Shown piece by piece: positions 54,105-62,761 of a stretch of 64,000 nucleotides of DNA. The notes below the pieces were generated by a model that had not been told where the DNA came from, ran no database searches, and saw only the letters and a program-made list of their open reading frames with translations. A program made the translations under genes and the position numbers. Within the stretch, counting starts at the first letter, position 1; the number at the start of each line of letters is the position of its first letter. The DNA is from Deltaproteobacteria bacterium (GTDB taxonomy: Bacteria; Desulfobacterota; Syntrophobacteria; Syntrophobacterales; Thermodesulforhabdaceae), in assembly GCA_019309115.1 (NCBI GenBank), contig JAFDGW010000004.1, positions 1 through 64,000 on the forward strand, in the 5' to 3' direction.

Positions 54105-54783
54105 CCCATTGGAATTTATCAAAAAGGATGTGGAATATCTTCTCAGTGGAATTTTTGTCTCCTTTCACAACATTATAAGCTACATATCCTTGGTTAAATA
54201 ATTTTTGTTGTAAATCTAAATCCTTGCTCAATACTTTTACTTTTTTGTTTTCCGGAACAGGGAATAGTTCGAGATTTCGATGAAAAATGTATCTTTTCCT
54301 GCCACCATATTTTGTAACCAACTTCCTGGCCAGCATGCCAGACGATTGAAATACTGCTTTTAGGCTTGGATAGTTATAAGGAGATACAGTTGCGCATATA
54401 TGTTTGATGTTGTGCTGTTTTATTGCTATTTGCGTCAAAAATGACATGAGGACAGATAGCAGTTTTTTACCACGGTAGTCGGGATGTACACAGGATTCTT
54501 CAAAGTGAACAACTCGATCTAGTTCATTTTCGGGTATTCCTATATCATGCCCAAGATTGTCCGGGGATTTTCCTGGAATGTAGAATAAGCTATATGCGAT
54601 CAACCTTCCTTCGCAGAATATTCCAGCAATGCTATTTGGATAGTTTATAGACGAAGTAATTAAATCATCTGGAGAGGGGGCCAACAGTTCTTGATTTTCC
54701 AGGTTGGCTGTAACTATCTGTTGCAGGTTTTTCACGAGATTGAGCTCAGGCTTTTTAAGAATTCTTATAGTGAGGTTAGTCAT
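54088..54783 (-). CDS. GNAT-type acetyltransferase
   Basis: A 231-residue protein with an acetyl-CoA loop of GNAT type (SCVHPDYRGKKLLSVLMSFL, R-G-K-K-L as RxxG/A), then AIKQHNIKHICATVSPYNYPS and LKAVFQSSGM. The C-terminal about 60 residues are unassigned. It is the last gene of the minus-strand secretion-locus run, 52 bases after the substrate-binding protein. Target unknown; protein or small-molecule acetylation are equally possible. Confidence 0.78.
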   Translation of the reverse strand: MTNLTIRILKKPELNLVKNLQQIVTANLENQELLAPSPDDLITSSINYPNSIAGIFCEGRLIAYSLFYIPGKSPDNLGHDIGIPENELDRVVHFEESCVHPDYRGKKLLSVLMSFLTQIAIKQHNIKHICATVSPYNYPSLKAVFQSSGMLARKLVTKYGGRKRYIFHRNLELFPVPENKKVKVLSKDLDLQQKLFNQGYVAYNVVKGDKNSTEKIFHILFDKFQWVTSQV

Positions 54784-54835
54784 GCTGCTTTATTAAACTG
54801 GAATTTTCAGAATTTTTATAATAAATGTGCATTGA

Positions 54836-56008
54836 TTATTTATCAACTTTCTCTATTTTCTGATAGATTTCATCCGCTGCCGCCAAGACATCCACAGGAG
54901 GATCCCAGCCTATTATTTGAGCTGCTTCCAGGTTGATAGCTATTTTAGGAGGAGCTTCAAAAACTTGGGGAAGATCTCGCGGTTTAGCGCCATTTAGTAT
55001 CTTTGCTATGGTCTCAGCCAGAAATCGTCCAACATATTTGTAGCCAGCGGAAGCTATACTAAGAAGAACACCATATCTGACTTCCTCTGATCCCCTCATA
55101 GAAAATGTCGGAACCTTGTGTTCGTACAAGGGTTTCAATATATTAGAAAGGTTTTTAAGTGTGACTCCCTGCTGAACAGTTACATAGAAAGCATCTATTT
55201 GGGGTGCTAGTTTTTCTGCGCAATCTACAACACTTTTCTCTGCTTCACTTGTGTCTGGTATATCAGATAGAGTGTAGCATGAAACGATTTCAAATTTTTT
55301 TTCTTTGGCCACCTTTCTTATATCATCCAGCGCGGCATAGGATCTTCCCGCGACGGAATTTTCATAAGCCACCCCTAGTTTGTGGAAACCTATAATTTCA
55401 TGAAATAGTCTTACCTGCCTTTCATATCTAGTCGGGTCAAGATGAGCTATTACATGGTCGTAGCCTGAATCATCGACGCCTTTTACTATACCTGCAGCTA
55501 CAGCATCGCTAGTGGAACATACCACCACAGGAACATGGTGTTCATTATTTGCCAGATCCTGTCCTGCCCACGTTCCCATAGCTACTATCAAATCTATATC
55601 TCCTTTTTTCAGTCGTTCCAGAACCTTTCTTTTATTATCTTTCCGAAGTTTTGTGTTCCATTTATCTGTCCAATATGCAGTAGGATCAAATACTAAGTAT
55701 GGGCCTTTGACATTTTCTGCGAGCCACATCCAGAGCGTTTGAGTATCATCGTCTGATGTGCGGGGTATCTTCAAGTTTTTATCGATCCATCCCATATCCT
55801 GTAATTGGGTTACAATGGCAACCAGGTGTTGTTTATAGGGCTTATAAGGACCTCCTTCTAAATACCCTAACTTAAAGGGTTTCCCGTCAGGTTTCGTTGT
55901 AGGAGCAGTTGAGAATTTATTGTTGCAAATTGCTGGATCCGAATGTAACAGGATTAGAAAAATCGTAATAACTATTCCAATCTGCATTATAAAGCGTTCG
56001 AGCTTCAA
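54836..56008 (-). CDS. ABC-type substrate-binding protein (PF04392-like)
   Basis: A 390-residue periplasmic binding protein of the ABC_sub_bind/type I periplasmic fold. The signal peptide starts at about MKLERFIMQIGIVITIFLIL and ends near AIC. The mature part has IDLIVAMGTWAGQDLA, VPVVVCSTSDAVAAGIV and KLGVAYENSVAGRSYAALDD as the two-lobe landmarks. The start is TTG 56008, since AAGGAGG (56017-56023) is 8 bases away; the upstream ATG at 56050 overlaps the preceding gene. No ABC permease or ATPase adjoins it, so it probably feeds a sensor (the phosphatase or the MFS fusion) rather than a transporter. Confidence 0.83.
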   Translation of the reverse strand: MKLERFIMQIGIVITIFLILLHSDPAICNNKFSTAPTTKPDGKPFKLGYLEGGPYKPYKQHLVAIVTQLQDMGWIDKNLKIPRTSDDDTQTLWMWLAENVKGPYLVFDPTAYWTDKWNTKLRKDNKRKVLERLKKGDIDLIVAMGTWAGQDLANNEHHVPVVVCSTSDAVAAGIVKGVDDSGYDHVIAHLDPTRYERQVRLFHEIIGFHKLGVAYENSVAGRSYAALDDIRKVAKEKKFEIVSCYTLSDIPDTSEAEKSVVDCAEKLAPQIDAFYVTVQQGVTLKNLSNILKPLYEHKVPTFSMRGSEEVRYGVLLSIASAGYKYVGRFLAETIAKILNGAKPRDLPQVFEAPPKIAINLEAAQIIGWDPPVDVLAAADEIYQKIEKVDK

Positions 56009-56039
56009 GGGATTTTCCTCCTTACGAATTGGAAATTGT

Positions 56040-56522
56040 TTATTCCTCAAGCTTTTCTTTTATCATTTCTTCTTTGCTAAGAGTCCAGTAAGGTACTCCA
56101 TCTTTCGTGCGTCTGAGCTTAAATTCAAAGTATTCACCATTTCTGACTTTAGCCGCCATAAATACTTCTTGTCCATTAATCTCTGCCCATACTCCTTTGA
56201 CTTTAACCACATCTCCCCTTTTAAAGGCCAATTTTAGTATTTTTGTGAAGGACTCCGGTCCTAAATGAACCAATACAGTCCTTCCGCTTTTTTTTAAGCG
56301 TACCAGCATGGCCAACCCCGGATCCATTCCGGGTAGGGGAACAACTGTCTCAAATCCCTCGAAGAAGCCTTTTATTTTTGTGTATTTTTTCGGATTGTAG
56401 TAGCCATTATACTGACTGTTTCTCTCCCAGCCTTTGAATTTAACTTCTACACCCCCTGATGAAGCAATAGCCAACATGATCACAAAAACATTCAGTATCA
56501 AAGAAGCTATAATTTTCTTCAT
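56040..56522 (-). CDS. Small exported protein, possible OB-fold
   Basis: A 160-residue secreted or periplasmic protein. The signal peptide is MKKIIASLILNVFVIMLAIA with cleavage near residue 21. The rest is beta-rich, with GRTVLVHLGPESF and KRGDVVKVKGVWAEINGQEV, a pattern seen in small OB-fold domains. No lipobox, no cysteines in the mature part. Function unknown. It lies between the epimerase (25-base gap) and the binding protein. Confidence 0.65.
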   Translation of the reverse strand: MKKIIASLILNVFVIMLAIASSGGVEVKFKGWERNSQYNGYYNPKKYTKIKGFFEGFETVVPLPGMDPGLAMLVRLKKSGRTVLVHLGPESFTKILKLAFKRGDVVKVKGVWAEINGQEVFMAAKVRNGEYFEFKLRRTKDGVPYWTLSKEEMIKEKLEE

Positions 56523-56546
56523 AGCTGTTCCTCGTACCAGATTTTG

Positions 56547-57638
56547 TTAAAAATCAATAAATCCTTCATAAACTAGCTTCGGTTTTCCTTTCAACCACCA
56601 GTTTCCTTTATCGTCAAGTTCGGTTTTCATTGTGGCGCTTTTGTGTACCCATCTTTCTCGGACAGGGAGTAATGTAATCTCTTTTTTGTTTACCATTCCA
56701 AGCTTTACTGCGGTTTCGGCAATTGCTACTGCCCCGGTTCCACAAGCCAGAGTTTCTTTATTAATGCCCCGTTCGTAAAACCTGCACGATATAATAGCCT
56801 CATCTACGTTTTCCACTCTTGCCACATTTATGTTTATTCCTTTGGGAAAGAAACTTGTCCTTTCGTCGTTTAGTAAGTATCCAATTTGCTGAAATAACCG
56901 GCTACTCTCCTCCTTACGTTCACAGCGCAGATTCTTAACACTATTCTCTTTAGAGCTTAATAAAAAATCAATAAAATTGTAAAGAGTTGTTGCCGATTCA
57001 TGAATTTTACATTCAGGTTTTATGATTACCAGGTGAGGTTCTCCCGTATACACTAGAAAACCTTCTATGTATACATCAGATACAGATTTTAGAAATGGGC
57101 TCCTATCTGTTTCCAGGCGCAGGGATATTCTTTCTGTAGTTTTTAAAACAGATCCTTCAATGGCGTTGCAGTTAATGGTAAAAAACTGGCTGGATATTTT
57201 CTGGGGAATCCCCATTTTTACTTCGTAGAATCCCCTTTCATTACCGGCTTTAACGATACGTACTACAGGTGAGTCTGACGGGACTTCTGTTAGAATTTTA
57301 GCAGTTTTCAAACCATGATATACATCAAGATGAAGAGCAATACATAGCAGCCCGTTTCCACAACAATATGCTTCTTTTCCATCTGGTTCAAACATTCGGA
57401 ATATAATATCGGGTTCTGAGTCAAGGTTGTCAGATTTAATACCAATACTTTGTGCTTTCTCGCTCGAAAAAGATTCTATACACAGAAAATTATCTGCCCC
57501 TATTCCATGGTATAGGTCTGTAGCTATCGATGCAAAGAGCCTTTTTTGGGTTTCGTCCAACAGTTCGCTTTCCAGTTCGTCCAGTAAAACAAAATTGTTT
57601 CCAAGATGTGTGTATTTATAAAACTTTATTCTGGGCAT
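56547..57638 (-). CDS. DapF-like amino-acid epimerase/racemase, atypical
   Basis: A 363-residue protein of the diaminopimelate epimerase fold, about 90 longer than typical DapF. Both catalytic cysteines are present: C93 in YCCGNGLLCI and C299 in ETLACGTGAVA. GNN near residue 14 and E289-R290 are also kept. The substrate-side Asn in FNADG is replaced by E84 (RMFEPDGKE) and the one in GNPH by E200 (YTGEPHLV). The extra length is mainly in two insertions (about 155-190 and 205-265). Such changes occur in DapF-fold enzymes with other substrates, e.g. histidine racemases. It is the fourth-from-last of the secretion-locus run, overlapping the phosphatase by 13 bases. Confidence 0.8.
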   Translation of the reverse strand: MPRIKFYKYTHLGNNFVLLDELESELLDETQKRLFASIATDLYHGIGADNFLCIESFSSEKAQSIGIKSDNLDSEPDIIFRMFEPDGKEAYCCGNGLLCIALHLDVYHGLKTAKILTEVPSDSPVVRIVKAGNERGFYEVKMGIPQKISSQFFTINCNAIEGSVLKTTERISLRLETDRSPFLKSVSDVYIEGFLVYTGEPHLVIIKPECKIHESATTLYNFIDFLLSSKENSVKNLRCERKEESSRLFQQIGYLLNDERTSFFPKGININVARVENVDEAIISCRFYERGINKETLACGTGAVAIAETAVKLGMVNKKEITLLPVRERWVHKSATMKTELDDKGNWWLKGKPKLVYEGFIDF

Positions 57639-59671
57639 GTTCCTCCCACAAACTTTAGCACCATTATGGTTATGTCATCTGCCTGAGGTGTTCCCTGAGA
57701 AAAGGTGTTTATTTCTTTTAATACCAGGTTGCACACATCTCGAGGTGAAAAATTGGCTCCTTTTGTTAATACCTCCTGTAATCTTTTGGTTCCAAAGAGT
57801 TCTTCTTCTAGATTCGTTGCTTCAGTTACGCCGTCCGTGTATAGAAAGAGAGCATCTCCAGGTTTCAGAGTGCATTGCTGGAGTTTATACGCAACGTAGG
57901 GAAATACCCCAGCTGCCATATTGGGAAATACTTCAAGCTGTGAGATTTTGTTTTCAGAAGGGGAAATTGTAAAAGGCGGATTGTGACCAGCATTGGAATA
58001 GTAAAGCTCGCCTGTAACGATATTTAACATGCCACAGAAGAGAGTTACAAAAACACATGCTTCGTTGTCTTCCGTCAAGGTTTTATTTACTCGCTGTAGT
58101 ATTTTATCCGGAGTGGAAAGAGATTCTGTAGATGCCTTTATAAGAGTTCTGGTAATTGCCATAAATAACGAAGCAGGCACCCCCTTTCCTGAAACATCTC
58201 CTATGACGAAAAATAGATTATCTTTGTCTATGTAAAAGAAATCGTAGAAATCTCCGCCTACTTCACGTGCAGGCTTTAGTGTAGCATAGAGATCAATTTC
58301 CGAACGTTCCGGGATGGGTGGAAAAGTTTTTGGTAAAATACTCATTTGAATGTCGTGGGCAATTTTTAATTCGCTTTCTATACGTTCTTTTACAGCCGTG
58401 GTTTCCTTGAGATTTTGTATATATTCGTATAGAGAATTTTCCAGAAAGACAAAGGCTTCGGCAAGTCGCCCTACTTCATCTTTGTAACGTTCAGAAAACA
58501 TAGCTATTTCTGATGATTCAGGTGGATGCTGGCTGAAGTCTTTTTTAAGAAGATCTCTGGCATATTTAGTGAGCTGGTTTATGGGCTTAACGATGTTATG
58601 AGTCAGAACATAAGCGATAAGTAAAACCAGTATGAAGGTAATTAATATTACAAGCACTTGTCGTGATACCACCTTATGAACCGTCATGTATATTTCACTC
58701 TGAGGAGCACAGGCTGCAATGTACCAGTCTAGGGCTTTAAAGTAGGAAATAAAAACTTCCATAATTTCTAATTGGTTATTTATGGGCATGGAAAAATGCA
58801 GCGAAAATATTTCATTGTCCTTATTCTCCATCTTTGCTTCTCTGATTTTGCTTACTAGCTTACTTTTCTGAAGATAGGAAGCTATAAGGTCCGCTGACTC
58901 TTTGTCATTGAGCGTTGGCGGGATTATAATTTTTCCGACACTGTTTAACACCAGGAAAAAACCATTGTTTACTATTTTAATATCTTTCATAGACTTTTCC
59001 AGTTGGCTTATGACGACACGGAGACGTCTTTGAGTTTCAAGTTCTATATCTTGGATGGGAATTGCACAAGCCAGAATCCATTTTTCAATAGCGATAGGGG
59101 TAAAATATCCTAAAATCTTCGTTGAAGAATTATTCCATGGCCATGAAAATGTTTCATAAGCTTCTCCTCTGTCAGATATTTTCTCTCTTATTGATTGTAG
59201 AAGAAGTATTCCTTTAGTGTCCTTAACATCAGCTAAATCGCGACCAATCCACTCTTGCTTTGGATGGTATAATAGTCGTCCTTCTTCAGTGAAGATAAAA
59301 AAATATTTACCTCTCTTCTCTTTATCCAGTTCTTGAAGCCATTCAATTATTACCTGCTTAAGCTCTTTCTCTTGTAAACCTTTGTTATATAGATTTAATA
59401 TACCTTTCTGGATAATAATAGCATCATTTTTCAGACCACTTTTTCGTTTTCTCAGAGTAGTGATTTTATCTAGGAGTAAGGTGTTATATTGATTCTTAAC
59501 ATTGAGACGTACAAGATATAAGATATTTCTTATAGATTTCTCCGTGCTTTTCAACAAATCCCTTTTTAATCCAGACGATGTAAATATCATTAAAAAAACA
59601 GCACTGGAAATTACAACTATTCCTATGGATACGAGCACTTTGGCCTTTATTGATCCGAACAAGTTTCCCAC
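57626..59671 (-). CDS. dCache-HAMP-PP2C (SpoIIE/RsbU-type) phosphatase
   Basis: A 681-residue membrane phosphatase. TM1 (10-32) and TM2 (about 332-355) flank a large double-Cache-like periplasmic sensor (YFFIFTEEGRLLYHPKQEW; GFFLVLNSVGKIIIPP). A HAMP (about 356-420), a coiled linker with ELKIAHDIQMSILPKTF, and a PPM/SpoIIE phosphatase follow, with REVGGDFYDFF, IGDVSGKGVPASLFMA, NAGHNPP, LYTDGVTEA and ADDITIMV carrying the metal aspartates. Such proteins dephosphorylate STAS anti-anti-sigma factors in partner switches. No STAS or RsbW-like gene is inside the window. It begins 16 bases after sctU, so it is probably cotranscribed with it. Confidence 0.9.
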   Translation of the reverse strand: MGNLFGSIKAKVLVSIGIVVISSAVFLMIFTSSGLKRDLLKSTEKSIRNILYLVRLNVKNQYNTLLLDKITTLRKRKSGLKNDAIIIQKGILNLYNKGLQEKELKQVIIEWLQELDKEKRGKYFFIFTEEGRLLYHPKQEWIGRDLADVKDTKGILLLQSIREKISDRGEAYETFSWPWNNSSTKILGYFTPIAIEKWILACAIPIQDIELETQRRLRVVISQLEKSMKDIKIVNNGFFLVLNSVGKIIIPPTLNDKESADLIASYLQKSKLVSKIREAKMENKDNEIFSLHFSMPINNQLEIMEVFISYFKALDWYIAACAPQSEIYMTVHKVVSRQVLVILITFILVLLIAYVLTHNIVKPINQLTKYARDLLKKDFSQHPPESSEIAMFSERYKDEVGRLAEAFVFLENSLYEYIQNLKETTAVKERIESELKIAHDIQMSILPKTFPPIPERSEIDLYATLKPAREVGGDFYDFFYIDKDNLFFVIGDVSGKGVPASLFMAITRTLIKASTESLSTPDKILQRVNKTLTEDNEACVFVTLFCGMLNIVTGELYYSNAGHNPPFTISPSENKISQLEVFPNMAAGVFPYVAYKLQQCTLKPGDALFLYTDGVTEATNLEEELFGTKRLQEVLTKGANFSPRDVCNLVLKEINTFSQGTPQADDITIMVLKFVGGTCPE

Positions 59672-59687
59672 TCCATTTTGTATTGCA

Positions 59688-60737
59688 TTATGGTTGTTGT
59701 TCTTTGAGTTTGTATACCCATTTTAGTACTTCCGCAACCGGTTCAATTAATTCAGACGGTATGTAATCATCCAGTTTCCCTTTTTCGTATAAGTCTTGCG
59801 CCAGGGGAACGTTTGTCATAATAGGTATACCTTCCTCTTTAGCAATTTCCACTATCCTTTTTGCCAGTAAGTTTTCTCCCTTGGCCACAATCATAGGGAG
59901 CTTGGTTTTTTCTTTGTCATAATACAGAGCTATTGCCAGGCGCGTGGGATTTGTGACAACAACTGTGGACTTTCTTACATTCTCCAGCATGTTGGTTGTT
60001 AATAGTTCCTGATGAAGCTGACGTCTTTTGCTTTTTATTTGTGGATCTCCTTCCATCTCTTTGTACTCCTGTTTAACTTCTTCTTTTGTCATCATTAGGC
60101 TTTTAATATGTTGAGATTTTTGGAAGAAATAATCGGCTACTGCTACCACAATAAAGGCAATTGATGTATATACTATTAGCTTCTTCAGTATGGTTGCAAC
60201 TATCATGAGTATCGGACCGAGACCACTATAAGGCAAAATGATGAGAGCAGGCAGAGATTTTTTGAAAACTATGTAAACAAGGGTAACAAGAAATAGAATT
60301 TTTACTACCGATTTTATAAACTCTATTAAATTTTTTTTTGAGAAAATGCGTTTAAGTGCTGACATTGGGTTTAATTTTTTAAGATCCGGCTTAATCGTTT
60401 CAAAAGCAAATAGCAGTCCAATCTGAAAAAAATTGGAGGCTACAGCCAATACGATGGTTAGAAGTAATAATGGCATAGTCAGTTTTAAAAATTGAGTTAC
60501 AATCCCATGGGTTAGAAATTTAAGGCCTTCACCAAAGGGCTGAGAAGCGGCTTTTGCACCCAATTCTATAAGATTTTTGCATCCATAAAGATAAACCTTG
60601 CAGAATATCCACAGGAATAAAAAAATTCCTATAACATTAGCGGATGAGGTAATTTCCTTACTTTTTGCAACCTGTCCTTTTTTTCGAGCTTCCCTTAATC
60701 GTTTTGGGGTGGGTTTTTCAGTTTTTTCCCCGCTCAT
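59688..60737 (-). CDS. sctU: Type III secretion export switch protein SctU
   Basis: A 349-residue FlhB/YscU-family export-apparatus protein. N-terminus GEKTEKPTPKRLREARKKGQ, four transmembrane helices (about 33-55, 82-110, 140-165, 177-203), then the cytoplasmic domain. The autocleavage site reads N263-P264-T265-R266 (VVVTNPTRLAIALYY), where nearly all family members have NPTH. The C-terminal domain continues GIPIMTNVPLAQDLYEK as usual. It controls the substrate switch between needle and late substrates. The start overlaps the sctT stop by 4 bases. Confidence 0.9.
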   Translation of the reverse strand: MSGEKTEKPTPKRLREARKKGQVAKSKEITSSANVIGIFLFLWIFCKVYLYGCKNLIELGAKAASQPFGEGLKFLTHGIVTQFLKLTMPLLLLTIVLAVASNFFQIGLLFAFETIKPDLKKLNPMSALKRIFSKKNLIEFIKSVVKILFLVTLVYIVFKKSLPALIILPYSGLGPILMIVATILKKLIVYTSIAFIVVAVADYFFQKSQHIKSLMMTKEEVKQEYKEMEGDPQIKSKRRQLHQELLTTNMLENVRKSTVVVTNPTRLAIALYYDKEKTKLPMIVAKGENLLAKRIVEIAKEEGIPIMTNVPLAQDLYEKGKLDDYIPSELIEPVAEVLKWVYKLKEQQP

Positions 60738-61522
60738 TTTATTACTCCACTCAGTTCCTTTATGATTTCATCTATTCCTGCAAAATGAGGCCTGTAATAG
60801 TAAGCTATTACCGCTATATAGGCCACTAACAAAAAACTACTTATACCGCTCTTTATTGGCATGGATAGGAAAAATACATTTAATTGTGGCACAAATCTAT
60901 TTATGAGCCCCAGTGATAGATCTACCAGAAAAATGGTAATAAGAAAGGGAGCAGCAAGCAGAAAACCTGTTTTCATTAGTAAATCTGCCTGATTGAGAAA
61001 GAATATAAATAACTTACCCTCTATCTTTGGAACGTACTCAAATACGGGCCAGAATTGATAACTTGCGAATATACCTTCAAGAAATACAAGGAATCCTCCG
61101 CTTGCAAAGAAAAGCACTGTTAATAGTTGAAGAAAAAGCACTCCCATGGGAGATGTACTATGACCATATAATGGATCAAATACGCTTGCCATTCCTGCAC
61201 CTCGCTGGTTGTCTATAAGAAATCCGGTTATTTCTATAGACCAGAATAAAATTCCCACAACAAACCCCATTATGAGCCCAACAAATATTTCTTTACCCAA
61301 CAAAATCAGCCCCTGAAGAATGGTCAACTTGTCTGGGGCAGTAATAGACACAAAAGGATATACAGTGGTTAAAACAATTGACATCACTATGGCATTCCTG
61401 ACGTAATGAGGAATTATCTTACCCCCTATAAATGGTACAATATTGAAACATGTTATTAAGCGAGCAGAAGATATGCCGAGAATGGCAAGGCTTTTCGTTA
61501 GGTTGCTTACTTGGATAATCAT
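60734..61522 (-). CDS. sctT: Type III secretion export apparatus protein SctT
   Basis: A 262-residue SctT/FliR-family membrane protein with about six to eight helices. Landmarks are RLITCFNIVPFIGGKIIPHYVRNAI, KEIFVGLIMGFVVG and LIDNQRGAGMASVFDP. Together with SctR and SctS it forms the core export gate. Four-base overlaps with sctS and sctU show translational coupling. The order sctR-S-T-U is that of injectisomes. Confidence 0.93.
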   Translation of the reverse strand: MIIQVSNLTKSLAILGISSARLITCFNIVPFIGGKIIPHYVRNAIVMSIVLTTVYPFVSITAPDKLTILQGLILLGKEIFVGLIMGFVVGILFWSIEITGFLIDNQRGAGMASVFDPLYGHSTSPMGVLFLQLLTVLFFASGGFLVFLEGIFASYQFWPVFEYVPKIEGKLFIFFLNQADLLMKTGFLLAAPFLITIFLVDLSLGLINRFVPQLNVFFLSMPIKSGISSFLLVAYIAVIAYYYRPHFAGIDEIIKELSGVIK

Positions 61523-61809
61523 TTTCCAACCGTTGGTAATAAATCAAAAAGACGGTTAGAGAATGTAAGAATTTCCGCGCCTAACCATCTTGCAGATAAA
61601 AGGACTACAGCAATAACGGCAATGAGTTTTATAGCAAATGACAGGGTTTGTTCCTGAATCTGCGTTAAAGCCTGGATTAAACTAACTAGCAAACCAATGA
61701 AGGATGCCGCAATGATTGCCGGCAGAGATAACAGTAAGACCAATATTAAGGCGCTTCTTGTAAATTCAAGTATCGACGGTTCTGTCACTTTTCTAATTAC
61801 CCATTTCAA
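61519..61809 (-). CDS. sctS: Type III secretion export apparatus protein SctS
   Basis: A 96-residue SctS/FliQ-family protein with two helices. Signature LVLLLSLPAIIAASFIGLLV then SLIQALTQIQEQTLSF. The N-terminus is about 8 residues longer than usual (MKWVIRKVTEPSIL). It wraps around the SctR pentamer in the gate. Confidence 0.93.
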   Translation of the reverse strand: MKWVIRKVTEPSILEFTRSALILVLLLSLPAIIAASFIGLLVSLIQALTQIQEQTLSFAIKLIAVIAVVLLSARWLGAEILTFSNRLFDLLPTVGK

Positions 61810-62462
61810 TAATAGGTTAAAACGAGTCCATGAGTTAACTTTGTCCAGCCGTCCAGTAATACAAAAAGCAACAGCTTGAAAGGTAAAGATATAGTCATGG
61901 GTGATACCATCATCATTCCCATTGCCATAAGTATGTTTGAAATTACAAGATCGATTACAATAAAGGGAAGATATAGAAGAAAACCTATCTGAAAGGCCGA
62001 TGTAAGCTCACTCACGGCAAAGGACGGAACAAGTACCAATAAATCGTCTTTCCTGAGGTTTCTTGCTCGTTCTTTGGGCCATAACTTTTGTGCGGATCTC
62101 AGGAAAAAACTTCTTTCCCTTTTACTGCAGTGTTTGATTAGGAATTTTTTGAGAGGCTCTTTAGCTTCCTGAGAGATTTTCTTTAGTGTTTCCACATTTT
62201 TTTCTTTTGTATCAATATGATGAATTCTATCCAGCATATCGTACCCTACGGGGGCCATAATGTAGATACTTAAGATAACAGCAAGCCCGTTTATGACCAT
62301 ATTTGGTGGAATTTGCTGAATTCCTAGAGCATTTCTTATAAGAGAAAACACTACCACCAGCTTTACGTAAGATGTAACCATTACCACCACAAAGGGAGCA
62401 AGAGATAAGCCAGCCAGTAAAGCTATAAGAAAAAAGGGGTCAGGCAGATTAACCTGCGTCAT
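61806..62462 (-). CDS. sctR: Type III secretion export apparatus protein SctR
   Basis: A 218-residue SctR/FliP-family protein. It starts at NLPDPFFLIALLAGLSLAPF with no FliP-type signal peptide, then MVTSYVKLVVVFSLIRNALG, IQQIPPNMVINGLAVILS, and the late ELTSAFQIGFLLYLPF and MMMVSPMTISLPFKLLLF. It is the pore-forming core of the gate. Four-base overlaps with sctQ and sctS. Confidence 0.94.
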   Translation of the reverse strand: MTQVNLPDPFFLIALLAGLSLAPFVVVMVTSYVKLVVVFSLIRNALGIQQIPPNMVINGLAVILSIYIMAPVGYDMLDRIHHIDTKEKNVETLKKISQEAKEPLKKFLIKHCSKRERSFFLRSAQKLWPKERARNLRKDDLLVLVPSFAVSELTSAFQIGFLLYLPFIVIDLVISNILMAMGMMMVSPMTISLPFKLLLFVLLDGWTKLTHGLVLTYY

Positions 62463-62761
62463 GAGTTCACCAACTCCAGTATTCGAACCCCAATTCGATC
62501 ATTTATTTGTACAAGCTCTCCATACCCTACTTTCCTTCCATTCACACGAATAGTTACATTTTTATCAACGGGAGTATCCAATTCAAAGGTGTAACCTGGT
62601 TTAATGTCCTGTAATTGCGACAATAAAATCTTTTTATGACCAACTTCAAAAAGAAGTGTTAATTCAATATCCTCAGCGTCAATTATAGTGTCTTCCTCTG
62701 TATCTTCTATAGTATCCACGTCATCTGAGTTTTCCATTACTTCTCGTTCTTCTTCCGTCAT
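62459..62761 (-). CDS. sctQ: Internal start for short form SctQ-C
   Basis: Inside sctQ, in frame, the bases AAGGAG (62773-62768 on the minus strand) precede an ATG (62761) by 6 bases. This would yield a 100-residue C-terminal form made of the acidic linker and the SPOA domain, from Met254. In YscQ, SpaO and SsaQ a comparable internal product of about 90-105 residues is a structural partner of the full-length protein. The site is as strong as any in this locus. I therefore infer that both forms are made; no experimental proof is visible. Confidence 0.75.
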   Translation of the reverse strand: MTEEEREVMENSDDVDTIEDTEEDTIIDAEDIELTLLFEVGHKKILLSQLQDIKPGYTFELDTPVDKNVTIRVNGRKVGYGELVQINDRIGVRILELVNS

